Shown here one piece after another: positions 11,601-21,746 of a stretch of 64,000 nucleotides of DNA. Each line of letters begins with the position of its first letter. Within the stretch, counting starts at the first letter, position 1. Source of the stretch: Amylostereum areolatum (taxonomy: Eukaryota > Basidiomycota > Agaricomycetes > Russulales > Stereaceae); assembly GCA_012932865.1 (NCBI GenBank), contig SAXG01000069.1, positions 124,001-188,000 on the forward strand. The letters run 5' to 3'. Made by a program: the position numbers and the translations under genes. Under the pieces are notes generated by a model, which was not told the DNA's origin, ran no database searches, and saw only the letters and a program-made list of their open reading frames with translations.

Positions 11601-12933
11601 GCCATAGGGACGCGTCGAGCGGCGTAGAGGCGGCGAGCGCGGCGGATAGGGCGTAGTGCGACGCTGTAGAGGTGGAACCATCGAGATAGGCGGTGTTCGC
11701 ATCGTTGATCGTTGCAGTGAACCACACAGCGCCGTCCTTAGCGAAGGAGACGCGGCTCCCCTTGATGGTGACGACGAACGCCTTATGCTTCGCAAGGTAG
11801 AGGACAGAGAGGAGATTATTGCGAAGATGGGGAACATGGAGGACTCTAGTAAACTCGACGGCACCCTGCGCCTTTCCTGCTACAACCGGATTGAACACCA
11901 CTGAACCGACTCCTGCACTGTACACCGTCTTTCCGTCTGCGAGGCGAATGGGCGTGCGAAGGGGACGGTAGGAGGCGAAGAAGTGGCGATGCGGGGTCAT
12001 ATGAGACGTGGCGCCGGTGTCTGCATTCCAATCGACGTCAGCATCGAGCTGCAGCGGCGAGAGGGGGTCGGAAGGAGCGACACTTGCGGATGCAGCGCTG
12101 CCAGCGTGTTCGCCAGCAGGATTGAAGCCGTCAGACGACGACGAAGCGGCGTTGGCCTTGTCCCCAAGGCGAGAACGCAGGTCCTTGATCTGCTTCTGAT
12201 AGCAGGTCTTCTCCTCGTGCCCGCTCTTCTTGCAGAACGCGCAAGTGAGACGTGGACGCGAGGACTGCCCCTTGGCCTTGCCAGATGCGCCAGACGACGA
12301 CGCACTGAGCGCAGACGAAGCGTCCGGCTTGAAGAACTCGGGGTTGCGCTCCCTGTTGGTCTCCTCGCGCACAAACGCGTCCTTGACGCTGTCGGGGTCG
12401 AGCTTCTCGAGCAGGAGGAGGGAGGAGACGAAGGAGGAGTACTCCGAGGGGAGGGCGCGGATGTACGCCATGGTGGTGAGCTCCTTGTCGAGCTCCTCGA
12501 GGGTGAGAGACGCAGGGCGAAGGGAACGAATGCGACGCATAGCATCGTCGACTCGCGTCGCCATAGCGAGCAGGGACTCGTCCTCCTTCTTGCGGACATT
12601 GAAGAGGTCGTCATACGCGTTGAAGCGCGCGCCAGGCGCCTTCTTGACGTGCAGCGCCTCGAGCTTCGTCCACATAGCAGGGGCGTCGCGCCTAAGGTCG
12701 TCCACAGGACCTCGCTGGTCCTTGGAGATGAGGAGGTAGATGGCACCCCCAGCCTTGGAGCAGATCGAGGTGTACTCCTTGAGGGCGGCAGCAGCAGTAT
12801 CCGCCGGCTTGGACGTCTCCCCCAGCACTACAGCGTCCCAGCCCTTGGTCTGGAGCCAGGCCAGAACCTCGTTCGACCAGTCCTTGTAGTTTTGGCCGGT
12901 GAGAGCGTCGATTTTGGGGATAGAGTCGGACAT
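8623..12933 (-). CDS. Copia Gag-Pol polyprotein, 1436 aa, intact
   Basis: This single open frame encodes every enzyme of a Ty1/copia element. The start chosen is the Met of MSDSIPKIDALTG at 12933; the frame stays open for 55 codons upstream, but that Met begins the usual copia Gag (UBN2-type) fold. Domains: Gag about 1-230; CCHC zinc knuckle CAFCKKSGHEEKTC at 231-244; protease DTGATS at 305-310; GAG-pre-integrase LWHRRLAH...CEPCLAGK at 443-487; integrase with likely catalytic D510 (HSDLHGP), D573 (QDDKGGEY) and E609 (NGVAERANRT); reverse transcriptase with VFVDDGT; RNase H near YSDNQSSINVSKNP; and a C-terminal EMPADILTKAL. The product would form virus-like particles, copy RNA and integrate the cDNA. 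Length is normal for the superfamily. No frameshift or stop was seen. Confidence 0.96.
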   Translation of the reverse strand: MSDSIPKIDALTGQNYKDWSNEVLAWLQTKGWDAVVLGETSKPADTAAAALKEYTSICSKAGGAIYLLISKDQRGPVDDLRRDAPAMWTKLEALHVKKAPGARFNAYDDLFNVRKKEDESLLAMATRVDDAMRRIRSLRPASLTLEELDKELTTMAYIRALPSEYSSFVSSLLLLEKLDPDSVKDAFVREETNRERNPEFFKPDASSALSASSSGASGKAKGQSSRPRLTCAFCKKSGHEEKTCYQKQIKDLRSRLGDKANAASSSSDGFNPAGEHAGSAASASVAPSDPLSPLQLDADVDWNADTGATSHMTPHRHFFASYRPLRTPIRLADGKTVYSAGVGSVVFNPVVAGKAQGAVEFTRVLHVPHLRNNLLSVLYLAKHKAFVVTIKGSRVSFAKDGAVWFTATINDANTAYLDGSTSTASHYALSAALAASTPLDASLWHRRLAHFNHAGLQRIVRENLVTGLVFNSLEKPDPICEPCLAGKMHADPFPSSTTVYTKRLALVHSDLHGPLPVRTASGYRYWVLYIDAASRFYAVYLLRKKSDQYEAFKDFKAWAEKQTGEKLLALQDDKGGEYMGRNMDEFCSLHGIERRHTTRNRPQQNGVAERANRTIEEGVTAMLAESGLPASFWGEALSAYIHVRNRLPTAAIKAHTTPFELWHGSKPDVSRLRVWGCTAYVHIQRDKRKGLQPHMVKAAFIGYPEGYKGWKFWDPIAKKVIICERADFDERDFPRSRLNKPLLPSPSAPLFPPPPPSEPAPSQLVLDAGGDDDSSSAEQDEPDLPPAPPADEHDQDAADPAPAPPAADPAPPSPHAGPSRPAPRGRKRAASPTGPLRRSTRDAVVKARSNSWQPQPVPSKAKVREPLPAVESDEEDDAHSDSPEPWANDDVYSAQETPEAAFAIHTALETALLSADGEPLSYRQAMQRPDAEMWLAACREELDAHAANGTWSIASLPPGAHAVASRWVFKVKRKEDGSIERYKARVVAKGFSQRPGFDYFETFAPTAKFQAIRTVLALAAVEDLHLRSIDISHAFINGDLDAEVYMKQPEGFEEGPPGAVCKLQKSIYGLKQAARLWKIKLMEVLCDKMGFRCIYSDASIYVLQRDAVRVLLPVFVDDGTLASNSEPVLDEIIATLRTHFKLRDLGPTSFLLGIHITRDRSLRTLFLSQRQYIIDTLARYNHADCHPVTTPMLPGSRLTKAMSPQNASEREFMQKVPYGSAVGSLLYIATATRPDIAYTVSNLCRFISDPGPQHWRAVQHLFKYLQGTKDLKLVYRPTDDSELFTTFTDSDHGGNVDNGRSTGGYLVRIGSGAVSWSSRLQSLVAQSTTEAEYIAAVEAGKEIVWMRNLLSEFGYTVEGASLLYSDNQSSINVSKNPEHHGRMKHLDLRFYWLRDEVEAGRIVLKFVGTNEMPADILTKALPRERVVRCREMMGLE

Positions 12934-13618
12934 AATGAGGAATTGGAGAGGATATACGCAAAAAGCGACGATTTGGACGAGCAGAGGTTCGAGGGGGCGC
13001 CGAGGGCGATGGGATAGGGCGATGGGGGCGGGTACGACGGCGATGGGGAGGGTGGATGGTCTAGATGGAGGCCTGAAGAGCGCGTACCGATAGCACAACG
13101 CGATGGGAAGCTACACTCGTCCGATCCCAAGGTGAAAATTTCTCGAAACAGCCTCCTGCAAACAACGAGCTCCTGAGGGCGAACGGCTTCAGCGACGGCT
13201 ACCGCGTTTGGCGAGGGGGTAGGTAGGGTGGTAGGGAGGGCTGACGCGAAGCGAGGTAGCAAACGGTTGAAGGGGCGCTGAGGGCGCCTTTGATGTTTGT
13301 GGGAGGAGGAGGAGGAAGCGTCACAGGCTGTGGACGCGCAGCGACAAAAGCGACGGCCTTGGGGCTTGGCACGAAGTTGGATAGGGAGTAGTAGATGCGG
13401 AATATGCAAGGGCGAGGCGAACGGATGAAGGGGCGTTGCGTGCGCGCTTGATGTTGCGAAATGCGCGCCCTGGAGGATGGGGATGGCGTTGGGAGGCGAC
13501 GGATGGGTCGTTCGACTTGAAACTCGAGGGCTGGGGCCTCTAGGGATGGTAGGAGAGGTGTGTAGAAGGACGAGGCGAGGGGGGTGCTGTGAGGCGAGAT
13601 AAAAGCGATGGATGTTGG

Positions 13619-13640
13619 CTAGAGCGCAGGGCCCATAACC
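13619..13640 (-). promoter_or_regulatory. Primer binding site of copia A (half initiator tRNA)
   Basis: Directly inside the 5' LTR the minus strand reads GGTTATGGGCCCTGCGCT. Its complement is the anticodon arm of initiator tRNA-Met (GGGCCCATAACC around CAT), not a tRNA 3' end. Drosophila copia and yeast Ty5 prime from a cleaved initiator tRNA at this same place. Identical sites lie at 21678-21699, 26123-26144 and 33389-33410. Confidence 0.85.
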
Positions 13641-14091
13641 TGTTGAAGTCGCAGTTGAAGGGGCTAGCCAACTAGCTAGGGACGCTCAGAACTGACACAA
13701 ACAGTGGATTGCTGCAGCACAGAATGAGCGACTGAGAAACAAGACAGAAACGAGCAAAGGGCATACCTGCAGCACAGAATGAGCGACTGAGGAGGAGCAG
13801 ACGCGTGTGGCTGCAGGTAGAGGCCATGGAGCGTGGGTGGAAACTCGGAATAAGCCGAGAATCGACCTAAAGCGGTAACTAACTCGAAACTGAAGCTAGG
13901 GAAGCTAGCTCAGGCTGAACTACAGTAAGTACAGTACAATAGCGAACAGTGGGTGAAGTGGAGAGGGCATGTGAGGGTATAGACGCGGAATTAGATGATA
14001 ATAGGGTGAATGGAGCGGAATAGACGCGAATAGAAGGGAGATAGAACAGAATAAAGGCGTAGAAATCAGACATAAACGAATATCTTCAACA
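13641..14091 (-). repeat. 5' LTR of copia A
   Basis: 451 bp, type I, identical to the 3' LTR apart from one visible substitution near 13838. It abuts a gypsy pseudogene on its right without a target duplication. Confidence 0.95.
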
Positions 14092-17000
14092 AGAAGGTCT
14101 GTTCCTTTTTCTTAGCGTGCTCCTCGATTGCAATGTCTGATGCATGGGTCCGGATGTGGTAGGTTGTCTTGTAACTGTCCCAGTCGAAAGCGAACAGCTG
14201 CTCGTCCTTTTCCATGTGGACTGGCTCTTCCTCGTCTTCTTCGTCATCATCAATATTGAGAAGGGGAGGGGGACGAGAGCAGCTTGTAGGGCATCGGTTG
14301 GATTCAATTGATCCCGATTTCCAGTTGATGCGAGGATTGTGCTTTTTCAGCCACTTATGTCCGATGAAGAGGTCTGTATCTCCTAGATTGGAGACTGCGA
14401 GGTCGATGTTTTCTTCATGGTCTTGAATGATTAGACGAAGTGTGACATATTCCGTGATGGGACCTCCCGCGTTGAGAGTGCCGTCTGCATTTCGTACTGG
14501 GATTGGGCGAGCAGTCCGTTGCGTGGGGATGAGATTTTCCTGCACAAACTTCGTGTTAATACACGAGCCAGTGCAACCACTGTCCAGGAGTGCGAGAGCT
14601 TTGACAATGTGCTTGGAATCTACCACAAGTTGTGTGGGAATGACCATTTGTTCTTTAGCGCTTGAGGAGTGTATAAACTGCATAGGAGTGGCAAGCTCTA
14701 GTAGAGCTTGGCATGCTAATTCATCTCCCATGCCAGTTATCTCCTTGATGGCTTCATCAGTAGCTTCGTCGCGGCGTCAATGGTGTGTCCAGATACGAAG
14801 GATTGCAATCGCGCTTTCAGGTTTGTCTTCCCTTAAGCGATGAAGTATCCATTGAGCCGTTCCAGGTGCCATATAACATGATTTGGGCGCCGTGCCCCTT
14901 CCATCGCACGGCATTGTCCCTGACTTCACAGGGTCCATGACCAAAACCGAGTCCGTATCCAAAGCCGTATCCAAAACTGAAACCGAAACTGATGCTGTAT
15001 CCAAAGCCGAAGGCTCACAAATTGAAGCCTGAGTATCTAAAATAACAACGGGACACGTGCCCGTACTGATATAGTCCGTAAGAGAAGTCATAATGGGGAT
15101 ATCCCCCGTAGTAGTACAGTCCGAATCAACAATGCGCATATGCAAACGAGAACCAGGCCACCGAGGCGCAACAAAACCAGACGAGCGAGAAACAGAAACT
15201 TGGGCTTCAGATGCCGTGTACATCGTCAGCCCCCTCAAAAACCCTCCTTCTTCTCTTCCACCTTCGGTGGAGCTTGAAGCGCGTCCATCACGCTTTTCCG
15301 ATCCTCGGCCGACAGGCTCCTAGCCCAAGCGGTGGGCGTCTTGAACGTCTGTGCTCGAGCCTCCCGCTTTGGTGGTTCTGTGTACCGGTCCCTCCCCCAC
15401 ATGTCTCGGATGTTCTTCACATCCACTCTGCAGTCCCGCACTTGGTGGCCATTTTGTCCGCAGCGGAAGCATCGCCCCTTGATGTCGACACGGTTGATGT
15501 CCATCGGCTGACCTTTGCCACTGTGCACCGTGCCGGTTCCATCGTGGTGCCATGGGACCTGCCCTCCTTGTTGCCCATTGGACGATCCCTGTCCTTTGGG
15601 TTTTTGGTTCTGCGCGGGTCCGCTGCGCTGGGTCTTCAGGTCCTCCCGCTCCTGTCGCAGACCGTCAATCAGGATGATGCACTCTTTGAGGTCCTCATAT
15701 TTCTGAGGGACGTGACCGCTGTCGTAGATGGAGTCGATGGTCCGGTAGTAGACATTGTGCTTGAGCAGCTGCATAAGGTGGATAGGGTCCTGCGCTGTGG
15801 AGTATCCTGCCTTCCTTGCTAGTTGTTCGAACTTGGCGAAGTATTCATGGGCAGTGGTACCCTTCGTCTGTTTGAATCCGTCCAGTTCGACTGCGGCGCG
15901 GTGCTGCTCATTGATGTCAGTGAAGGCCCACCCAGGCGACCATGGCTCCATTGGCCAGGTGTGCATCCTCGTACTCAGCCTTCCAGGTGCGTGCTGCCTC
16001 CCCCATCATGTAGGTGAGGATGAAGAGGACTTTGTTTTTGTCCGTCACGAGGTCATCCTCAGTGGCTCGCATGTATTCCTCACATGACCGCATCCAGTCA
16101 TTGAAGTCCTCTCGTTTTCCAGAGAAGCCTTCAGGAGTTTTTGCGTGGACCTTCTTTCGAGGGGGTCTGGCGGCGGCAGCGGCTGGGGCGCTAACGGTGA
16201 CAGCCGGGGGTTGACAGTGATGGGAGGAGCAGTGACATTGACGGTGGGGGGTGGCAGGTTGAGGGCGGAAACAAGCACGGCAGGAATGACAACCCATTGA
16301 CCGTTTACTTCTATGAGCCATGCGTTGTCTGTGCCGTTATTCATGTGTTGGATGGGGGAGCCGGATTGGCCGATGACGATGTTCCATATTCCACCAATTT
16401 CGGTGCAGTTGGCGAGTTCGGCGGGGAGAGGGGGTTGGGGGTCGGTGCGAATCCATGGGGCGGCCATGACTGGTTTGTCGAGGTCAGAGAAGTCTTCGTT
16501 GGTAACAGGTGGTAGGGTGGAGGCGGCGATGAAGTCGAAGTCAGCTTCGGTGAGGTCGGGTTGGTCTCCGTCGGTGAAGTACCAGATGATGCCACTAAGC
16601 TCAGTGATTACAAAGGCAACTTCTTGGGTGGTGTCTCCAAGTCGAGCAAAGAAGAGGTCGTCGTCTTCTTGGGTGAAGCCTAGTGGGAGGGGGAAGATGC
16701 AGCAGTTCTCGATGTCGGTGTCAGAGCCTGTTTCGGAGCTGGAGTCGGAACCGTTGAGTCCGAACGAGGGAATTGTTTATAAGTGGGTGAGGTCGATGAC
16801 CTCTGGCTGGGTGAGGTTGATGACCTCTGGCTCTGGTGTGGGGCTGGGGGTGTTGCCTGGTGTAAGGAGGCGGTGGGTGTGTCGAGTGTCAACTGGTATT
16901 TTCTCGTTGGGCGCGTAGAAGGACTTTGGGGGCTGCTCAAGTTTGTAGCGGTAGGTGACGTATGGGCAGAAGTAGACGTAGAGGTTTCCGTTTCCTTGTT

Positions 17001-17390
17001 CGCTTATTTTGAGGCGATAGAAGTGGACGTCTATGACGGAGTCTTCAAGTTCTTCTACACCAAGGGCGACCTTCCAATTGTGCCAGGCCCAAGGGTCTTT
17101 AGACTCGTTGATGAGGGAGATGATAGTATTGTCGCTGATAGGGATGAATTCTTGTACTTGCGAGCGCCAATCTTCCATGCACGAGCCCCCAGTCGAAATG
17201 GTTACTCTGTGCGGCAAGGGAAGATTTTGTTGAGGGAAGGTGGTTCTGTTACAAGATCGCAAGACGGTCTGCCTCAGTCTTCTCGACCTGTTGGCTGTCT
17301 CTTCGTCTAGGGGACATGAGCCCAAAGACTTCCTAAACCGCTTTCCTTTCGCTGCTTTTACTTGTTTCCTACACCAAAGGTGCACCTTCT
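14092..17390 (-). pseudogene. Ty3/gypsy Gag and protease, 3' truncated
   Basis: Minus-strand coding remains of a gypsy element. From 17385 an N-terminal Gag region (MEDWRSQVQEFIPISD, YVYFCPYVTYRYKLEQ) runs with one TAA to about 16200. The Retrotrans_gag domain follows (TPEGFSGKREDFNDWMRSC, then AVELDGFKQTKGTTAHEYF) with a frameshift near 15950, and the zinc knuckle CFRCGQNGHQVRDC near 15470-15430. Gag ends at 15235 beside a shifted pol frame. That frame contains a TGA at 14777-14779 and then the retropepsin motif ALLDSGCTGSCIN near 14600. The frame stops at 14092 where the copia A LTR begins, so reverse transcriptase, RNase H and integrase are missing. In the inferred pre-inversion order this break adjoins copia B. 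Inactive. Confidence 0.85.
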
Positions 17391-17652
17391 ACTGTCACCT
17401 CTGAGCTTTCAACTCCTGGTATTGGAGAGTCTCGAGTAGGTGTAACGTTTCGAGGAAACGTCAAGCCAGCACCGGTATACGTGCGCATGACCACAATGTC
17501 AGGGTAACGAGTCGCGTACTCTGGGGGCAACGGTCTAGGGCGGCACGGGGGAAGAATAAGGTCAGTACCAGACGAGTACTACTACTACTACGCTACAGTA
17601 CGTAGTAGGGACGGTCGTAGGGTGGTGCAAGAGTAAACAGATCTCGAGCTTA
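17391..17652. other. Leader between Gyp-B LTR and Gag, no gene seen
   Basis: This stretch of about 260 bp is consistent with the untranslated leader of the gypsy element. It includes a short run of TAC/GTAC triplets (cgagtactactactactacg near 17573). No open frame or motif stands out. Confidence 0.4.
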
Positions 17653-18110
17653 TGTCAGCAATGACTGGTGCAACAGCACCAAGTTACGACATAGCTGACG
17701 AGAAGATGAGGACGACAGAGGTGAGCCGATCAGACACGGCGACAGGCGAGGGAAAGCAAGCAAAGTCGGTAGAATTGACTAGCTCCAGATAAGGAATATG
17801 TACAGCGAGAGTGAGCCTTATATACACAAGAGGAGAGAGACTTAGGTAAGCAACCGATACACGGCAATCAGTAAGCAGACCTAGTATAAGTAAGCAGTTG
17901 TATGTAAAAGAGCACAGCATGAGTCAGTATCGTACAGCATAAGTCAAGAGAAAGGAGTCAGACCCGGGCCGAGATGAGTCACGTGGGTCCGGGCTAGATA
18001 TAGATGAACCGGGTCCGGGCCGAAGTGGGGCCGGACCGGTGATAAGCCGATAAGTCCTAAAGCGTGTAACCAATGTAAAGTAAAAAGAAAATTATAGACC
18101 GTTCATGACA
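17653..18110 (-). repeat. Gyp-B LTR, probable 5' LTR of the adjacent gypsy fragment
   Basis: 458 bp on the minus strand from TGTCATGAACGG to CATTGCTGACA, homologous to the solo LTR at 1713-2169. It lies upstream of the Gag fragment in the right orientation. However, the sequence next to it does not start with TGG, so I could not confirm a tRNA primer site, and the flanks (gctta / taaag) are not a duplication. The pairing with the Gag fragment is an inference. Confidence 0.75.
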
Positions 18111-19455
18111 TAAAGGGAAATAAGAGATCGCCAGCTAGCAACAGGATGGTAGAGACTAGGATGGGTACATACACCGTACAGGTTACGGCCGCCATGGCAT
18201 CTCGGGATTAGGAGCAGTAAGAATCCACAAGTTGAAGTTGTACACATGTGATCCGGATCTGCCCACCATGATGCATCAATGTTAATCATGCTAAGCCGGG
18301 TGTATGAGATTGCGCCACAGCTTGCTGAAGGGGTCGACGATAACTCTATCAAAAAACACCTGTATGCAGCCGAAGGGGCTAACCTGCTGGATGCATCGTA
18401 AGCGAGATATCTCCTCGCCACTGTCTTCCCTCACCGTTGTTGGAGAAAGGAGTTCGGCGAGAATGAGTTCGTCCATCTTCACCCACCCTTCCTTGTCTTC
18501 CAGCGGCAGGAGCTGCAAGATCTCTCCGGTTTTGCTGAGCAGGTAGTTCACGTCAGGGCTAGGACGGGAACCAACTTGGAGGGCTACACGATCGTGAGCA
18601 AGATACTCGTCAAGAACTGTTCTAAGACAATGCAATCAGCCCGGACTTGAGTCATTCAAGATTAAGCAATTACTTACGGCTCCATCCACACGTCAAAAAG
18701 TGAAACAGATTCCATGAATTGAGCTGTGTCTTGAACAAAATATTCGTGTGAAGAGAATAGAAGATTTTGACTGAGCTGTGAGTTGGACTCGTTGTCCCTT
18801 TCCAAGAAAGCCCTGGCTTCAATGACAGGATGGAATTCTGACCAAAGGACTGCCACACCATCGAGGGTTGGCTGCAGTGGACAGTAGAGGAAGATGCCAG
18901 GAAGCATGCAGATCTAAGGGGGGCCAAAGAGCACGAGCACAATGATCACTGACTGAGCCAGGAAGGGGATCAAGTGTGTGAGCCACTTGCTGAGGACATG
19001 TGCGTGAATGTACTAGAACATGGTGGACACCGACAGGAAGACTGTAGCAAAACTGGAGTGGATAACACCACATGGATTCTTCTCTTAAAATGTTCCCAAG
19101 TCAGCACCCATCCAACCAAATGACGTAAAATATACGCAGGGTATCCCCCTCCATGGCATCAGCCCAGGATTCATCTTCAACGGTATTTATTGTGATGTGA
19201 AGTACATCTGCCATGGGTAGTGTTGGACTTAGCTGGCCGAAATAGGAGGGGGACACTTACCTCCAATGTCCTCAGAGCGCGATACACTGAGAATTCTCAT
19301 GAGTGTATTGCCAGCAGAGACGGGGAGCGGCCCGCCTCGAGGAGATGAGACATCAATAGAGTGCGTGATAGAGTTGTTATCATCCTGCTCGCCTAGTGCT
19401 GCTCAACTTTTAGCTCAGACCCTCCAATGCCACAGCCATAACAACCCCCACCTGG
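18111..19455 (-). pseudogene. Fragment of a multi-exon host gene, function unknown
   Basis: Minus-strand exons are supported by clean fungal introns. One exon (about 19415-19258, containing THSIDVSSPRGGPLPVSAG) ends at GTAAGT (19257). The next begins after a CAG near 19212 (VLHITINTVEDESWADAMEG). A third, about 18907-18677 (ARAFLERDNESNSQLSQNLL), ends at GTAAGTAATT. The last, after TTGTCTTAG near 18616, reads TVLDEYLAHDRVALQVG and ends with a stop at 18291. I do not recognise the family. The gene's 5' side is cut at 19456 by a gypsy LTR. Exon phase between the second and third parts is uncertain, so it may already have been decayed. Confidence 0.5.
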
Positions 19456-19870
19456 TGTCACGGATCGCCTCAATCATTTCCCTTTTCGTTGCATCACGTT
19501 CAGTCACATGATTACATTTCCCATCACATGACGTCGTCAGCCTGACTCCTCTTATCTTTCCATCTATGACATCATCGCTCCGGACCACGTCCTCCCTCTT
19601 CCTTTTCCTTATTGTTCTCTCCCACTCGCACCATTCTCGCATCATCAATCCTGTACATATATAAGGCTCTCCTATGCGTCCCTTTTCCTTAGATCGTCCT
19701 CTTCGTTCCCCACGTACTGCTTCAGCCCTACGCCTGGACTTGGACCCTCTCCTGCCAATCCATCCTCTTTCTTCTCTCTCTTTGGGTGACTTGGGTGATC
19801 TGCCAGTCGCTGGACCGATCCCTGCCACTAGGACGATCTCCCCCACACCCACTTCACCACATCCCTTGCC
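19456..19870 (+). repeat. Gyp-A LTR (5' LTR)
   Basis: It begins TGTCACGGATCGCC and contains TATATAAGG at 19658-19666. It matches the minus-strand copies at 1-253 and 33862-34267. Coding sequence for the N-terminus of Gag follows, so this is a 5' LTR. The exact right end is not determined. Confidence 0.75.
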
Positions 19871-20436
19871 GTCTTTACGACGTTAAATCCCCCATCCTGG
19901 AACCACTCGATCAACCAATCTTCATCGCATTCAACCTCCAAACCTTCAACTCCAACTGCAACGCTCCCTTCCCTTGGCCTCGAGAAGACGCCGTCACTGT
20001 CGATCGCCTACGTGCCCTCGAGCTCCTCTGCAAAGAGCACACCTGGAAAGTCCACGGTGTCAACTGCCGCATTTACGAGTGGCGCTGGAACCACGGTCAC
20101 GGTAGGCAGACGATTCTCTGCCTCTACGCTCACGTTGTTGTGCGCTTCAATATAGATCAGAACCACTTCGAGTTTTCCATCCATTCCCCCACCTGGCACA
20201 CCTGTTCCAACACACATCTGCCACCATCACTCGTCCGTGAAAGCTTCCCCACCGTCTATAACTTTGCCCTCCCTACGCCCGAATCTACTCCGCCACCACC
20301 TCTTCGTCGAACGATCACCAGCCGCAAGGAGCTGCAACAGCGTTGTCATCAGCACAAGATCCGCCAGGCTCTCAAGGCCTCCTACCTCACCGCTCGCCTC
20401 TTAGGCCGTCACCCCATCGCTGCGGACTTTTTCTAG
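19860..20436 (+). pseudogene. Gypsy Gag N-terminal region, truncated
   Basis: An open frame downstream of the Gyp-A LTR encodes about 190 residues (PILEPLDQPIFIAFNLQTFN, HTWKVHGVNCRIYEWRW, ASYLTARLLGRHPIAADFF). In position and general pattern it resembles the N-terminal Gag segment of the other gypsy fragment (WHNWKVALG..., YVYFCPYVTYRYK), though identity is low by eye. It ends in a TAG at 20434-20436, and the element is cut off at 20501 by telomere-type repeats followed by copia sequence. The rest of gag and pol is absent. It could instead be an unrelated small gene. Confidence 0.5.
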
Positions 20437-20500
20437 ACACCACCATCGCTTCCGAATCCTCCCCCTGTGCCACCACTCCAGACTTCCCTCTCGGCTTCAC

Positions 20501-20520
20501 TTAGGGTTAGGGTTAGGGTA
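20501..20520 (+). repeat. Interstitial telomere repeat (TTAGGG)3
   Basis: Three perfect TTAGGG units plus TA sit exactly at the junction between the truncated gypsy sequence and a copia leader fragment. TTAGGG is the common fungal telomere repeat. Confidence 0.85.
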
Positions 20521-21226
20521 TGAGCTCCTGAGGGCGAACGGCTTGAGCGACGGCTACCGCGTTTGGCGAGGGGGTAGGTAGGGTGGTAGGGAGGGCTGAC
20601 GCGAAGCGAGGTAGCAAACGGTTGAAGGGGCGCTGAGGACACCTTTGATGTTGGTGGGAGGAGGAGGAGGAAGCGTCGCAGGCTGTGGACGCGCAGCGAC
20701 AAAAGCGACGGCCTTGGGGCTTGGCACGAAGTTGGATAGGGAGTAGTAGATGCGGAATATGCAAGGGCGAGGCGAACGGATGAAGGGGTGTTGCGTGCGC
20801 GCTTGATGTTGCGAAATGCGCGCCCTGGAGGATGGGGATGGCGTTGGGAGGCGACGGATGGGTCGTTCGACTTGAAACTCGAGGGCTGGGGCCTCTAGGG
20901 ATGGTAGGAGAGGTGTGTAGAAGGACGAGGCGAGGGGGGTGCTGTGAGGCGAGTTGAAGTCGCAGTTGAAGGGGCTAGCCAACTAGCTAGGGACGCTCAG
21001 AACTGACACAAACAGTGGATTGCTGCAGCACAGAATGAGCGACTGAGAAACAATACAGAAACGAGCAAAGGGCATACCTGCAGCACAGAATGAGCGACTG
21101 AGGAGGAGCAGACACGTGTGGCTGCAGGTAGAGGCCATGGAGCGTGGGAGGAAACTCGGAATAAGCCGAGAATCGACCTAAAGCGGTAACTAACTCGAAA
21201 CTGAAGCTAGGGAAGCTAGCTCAGGC
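20521..21226 (-). mobile_element. Copia 5' fragment E (leader plus split LTR)
   Basis: On the minus strand this holds the copia leader (matching about 13170-13600 of copy A) and then 275 bp of the 5' LTR, ending at CAGGC beside copy B. The leader-LTR joint at 20953 lacks about 50 bp, including the primer binding site. It is the right-hand half of the LTR whose left half is 7972-8152. Confidence 0.88.
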
Positions 21227-21677
21227 TGTTGAAGATATTCGTTTATGTCTGATTTCTACGCCTTTATTCTGTTCTATCTCCCTTCTATTCGCGTCTATTC
21301 CGCTCCATTCACCCTATTATCATCTAATTCCGCGTCTATACCCTCACATGCCCTCTCCACTTCACCCACTGTTCGCTATTGTACTGTACTTACTGTAGTT
21401 CAGCCTGAGCTAGCTTCCCTAGCTTCAGTTTCGAGTTAGTTACCGCTTTAGGTCGATTCTCGGCTTATTCCGAGTTTCCTCCCACGCTCCATGGCCTCTA
21501 CCTGCAGCCACACGCGTCTGCTCCTCCTCAGTCGCTCATTCTGTGCTGCAGGTATGCCCTTTGCTCGTTTCTGTCTTGTTTCTCAGTCGCTCATTCTGTG
21601 CTGCAGCAATCCACTGTTTGTGTCAGTTCTGAGCGTCCCTAGCTAGTTGGCTAGCCCCTTCAACTGCGACTTCAACA
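21227..21677 (+). repeat. 5' LTR of copia B (type I)
   Basis: 451 bp from TGTTGAAG to CTTCAACA, followed at once by the half-initiator-tRNA primer site. With the inverted LTR of copy A (13641-14091) it flanks 14092-21226. Confidence 0.95.
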
Positions 21678-21746
21678 GGTTATGGGCCCTGCGCTCTAGC
21701 CAACATCCATCGCTTTTATCTCGCCTCACAGCACCCCCCTCGCCCT

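Larger units (their letters stand above)
8153..14091 (-). mobile_element. Complete Ty1/copia retrotransposon, copy A
   Basis: A 5939-bp LTR element on the minus strand. It has two 451-bp LTRs (8153-8603 and 13641-14091) that differ at one position I could see, a primer binding site next to the 5' LTR, a polypurine tract next to the 3' LTR, and one intact Gag-Pol frame. This suggests recent insertion and possible autonomy. Its left flank is GCCTG (8148-8152) but the right flank is AGAAG, so the duplication is not adjacent; the missing copy is at 21222-21226 as CAGGC, pointing to an inversion. Confidence 0.96.

Noticed and set aside
17653..18110. Gyp-B LTR as a solo LTR with a target duplication
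   Set aside because: Flanks gctta and taaag differ. It is more likely the 5' LTR of the adjoining Gag fragment, though the primer site could not be confirmed.
20501..20520. A true chromosome end
   Set aside because: Only three repeats are present and unique or transposon DNA continues for kilobases on both sides, so it is interstitial.
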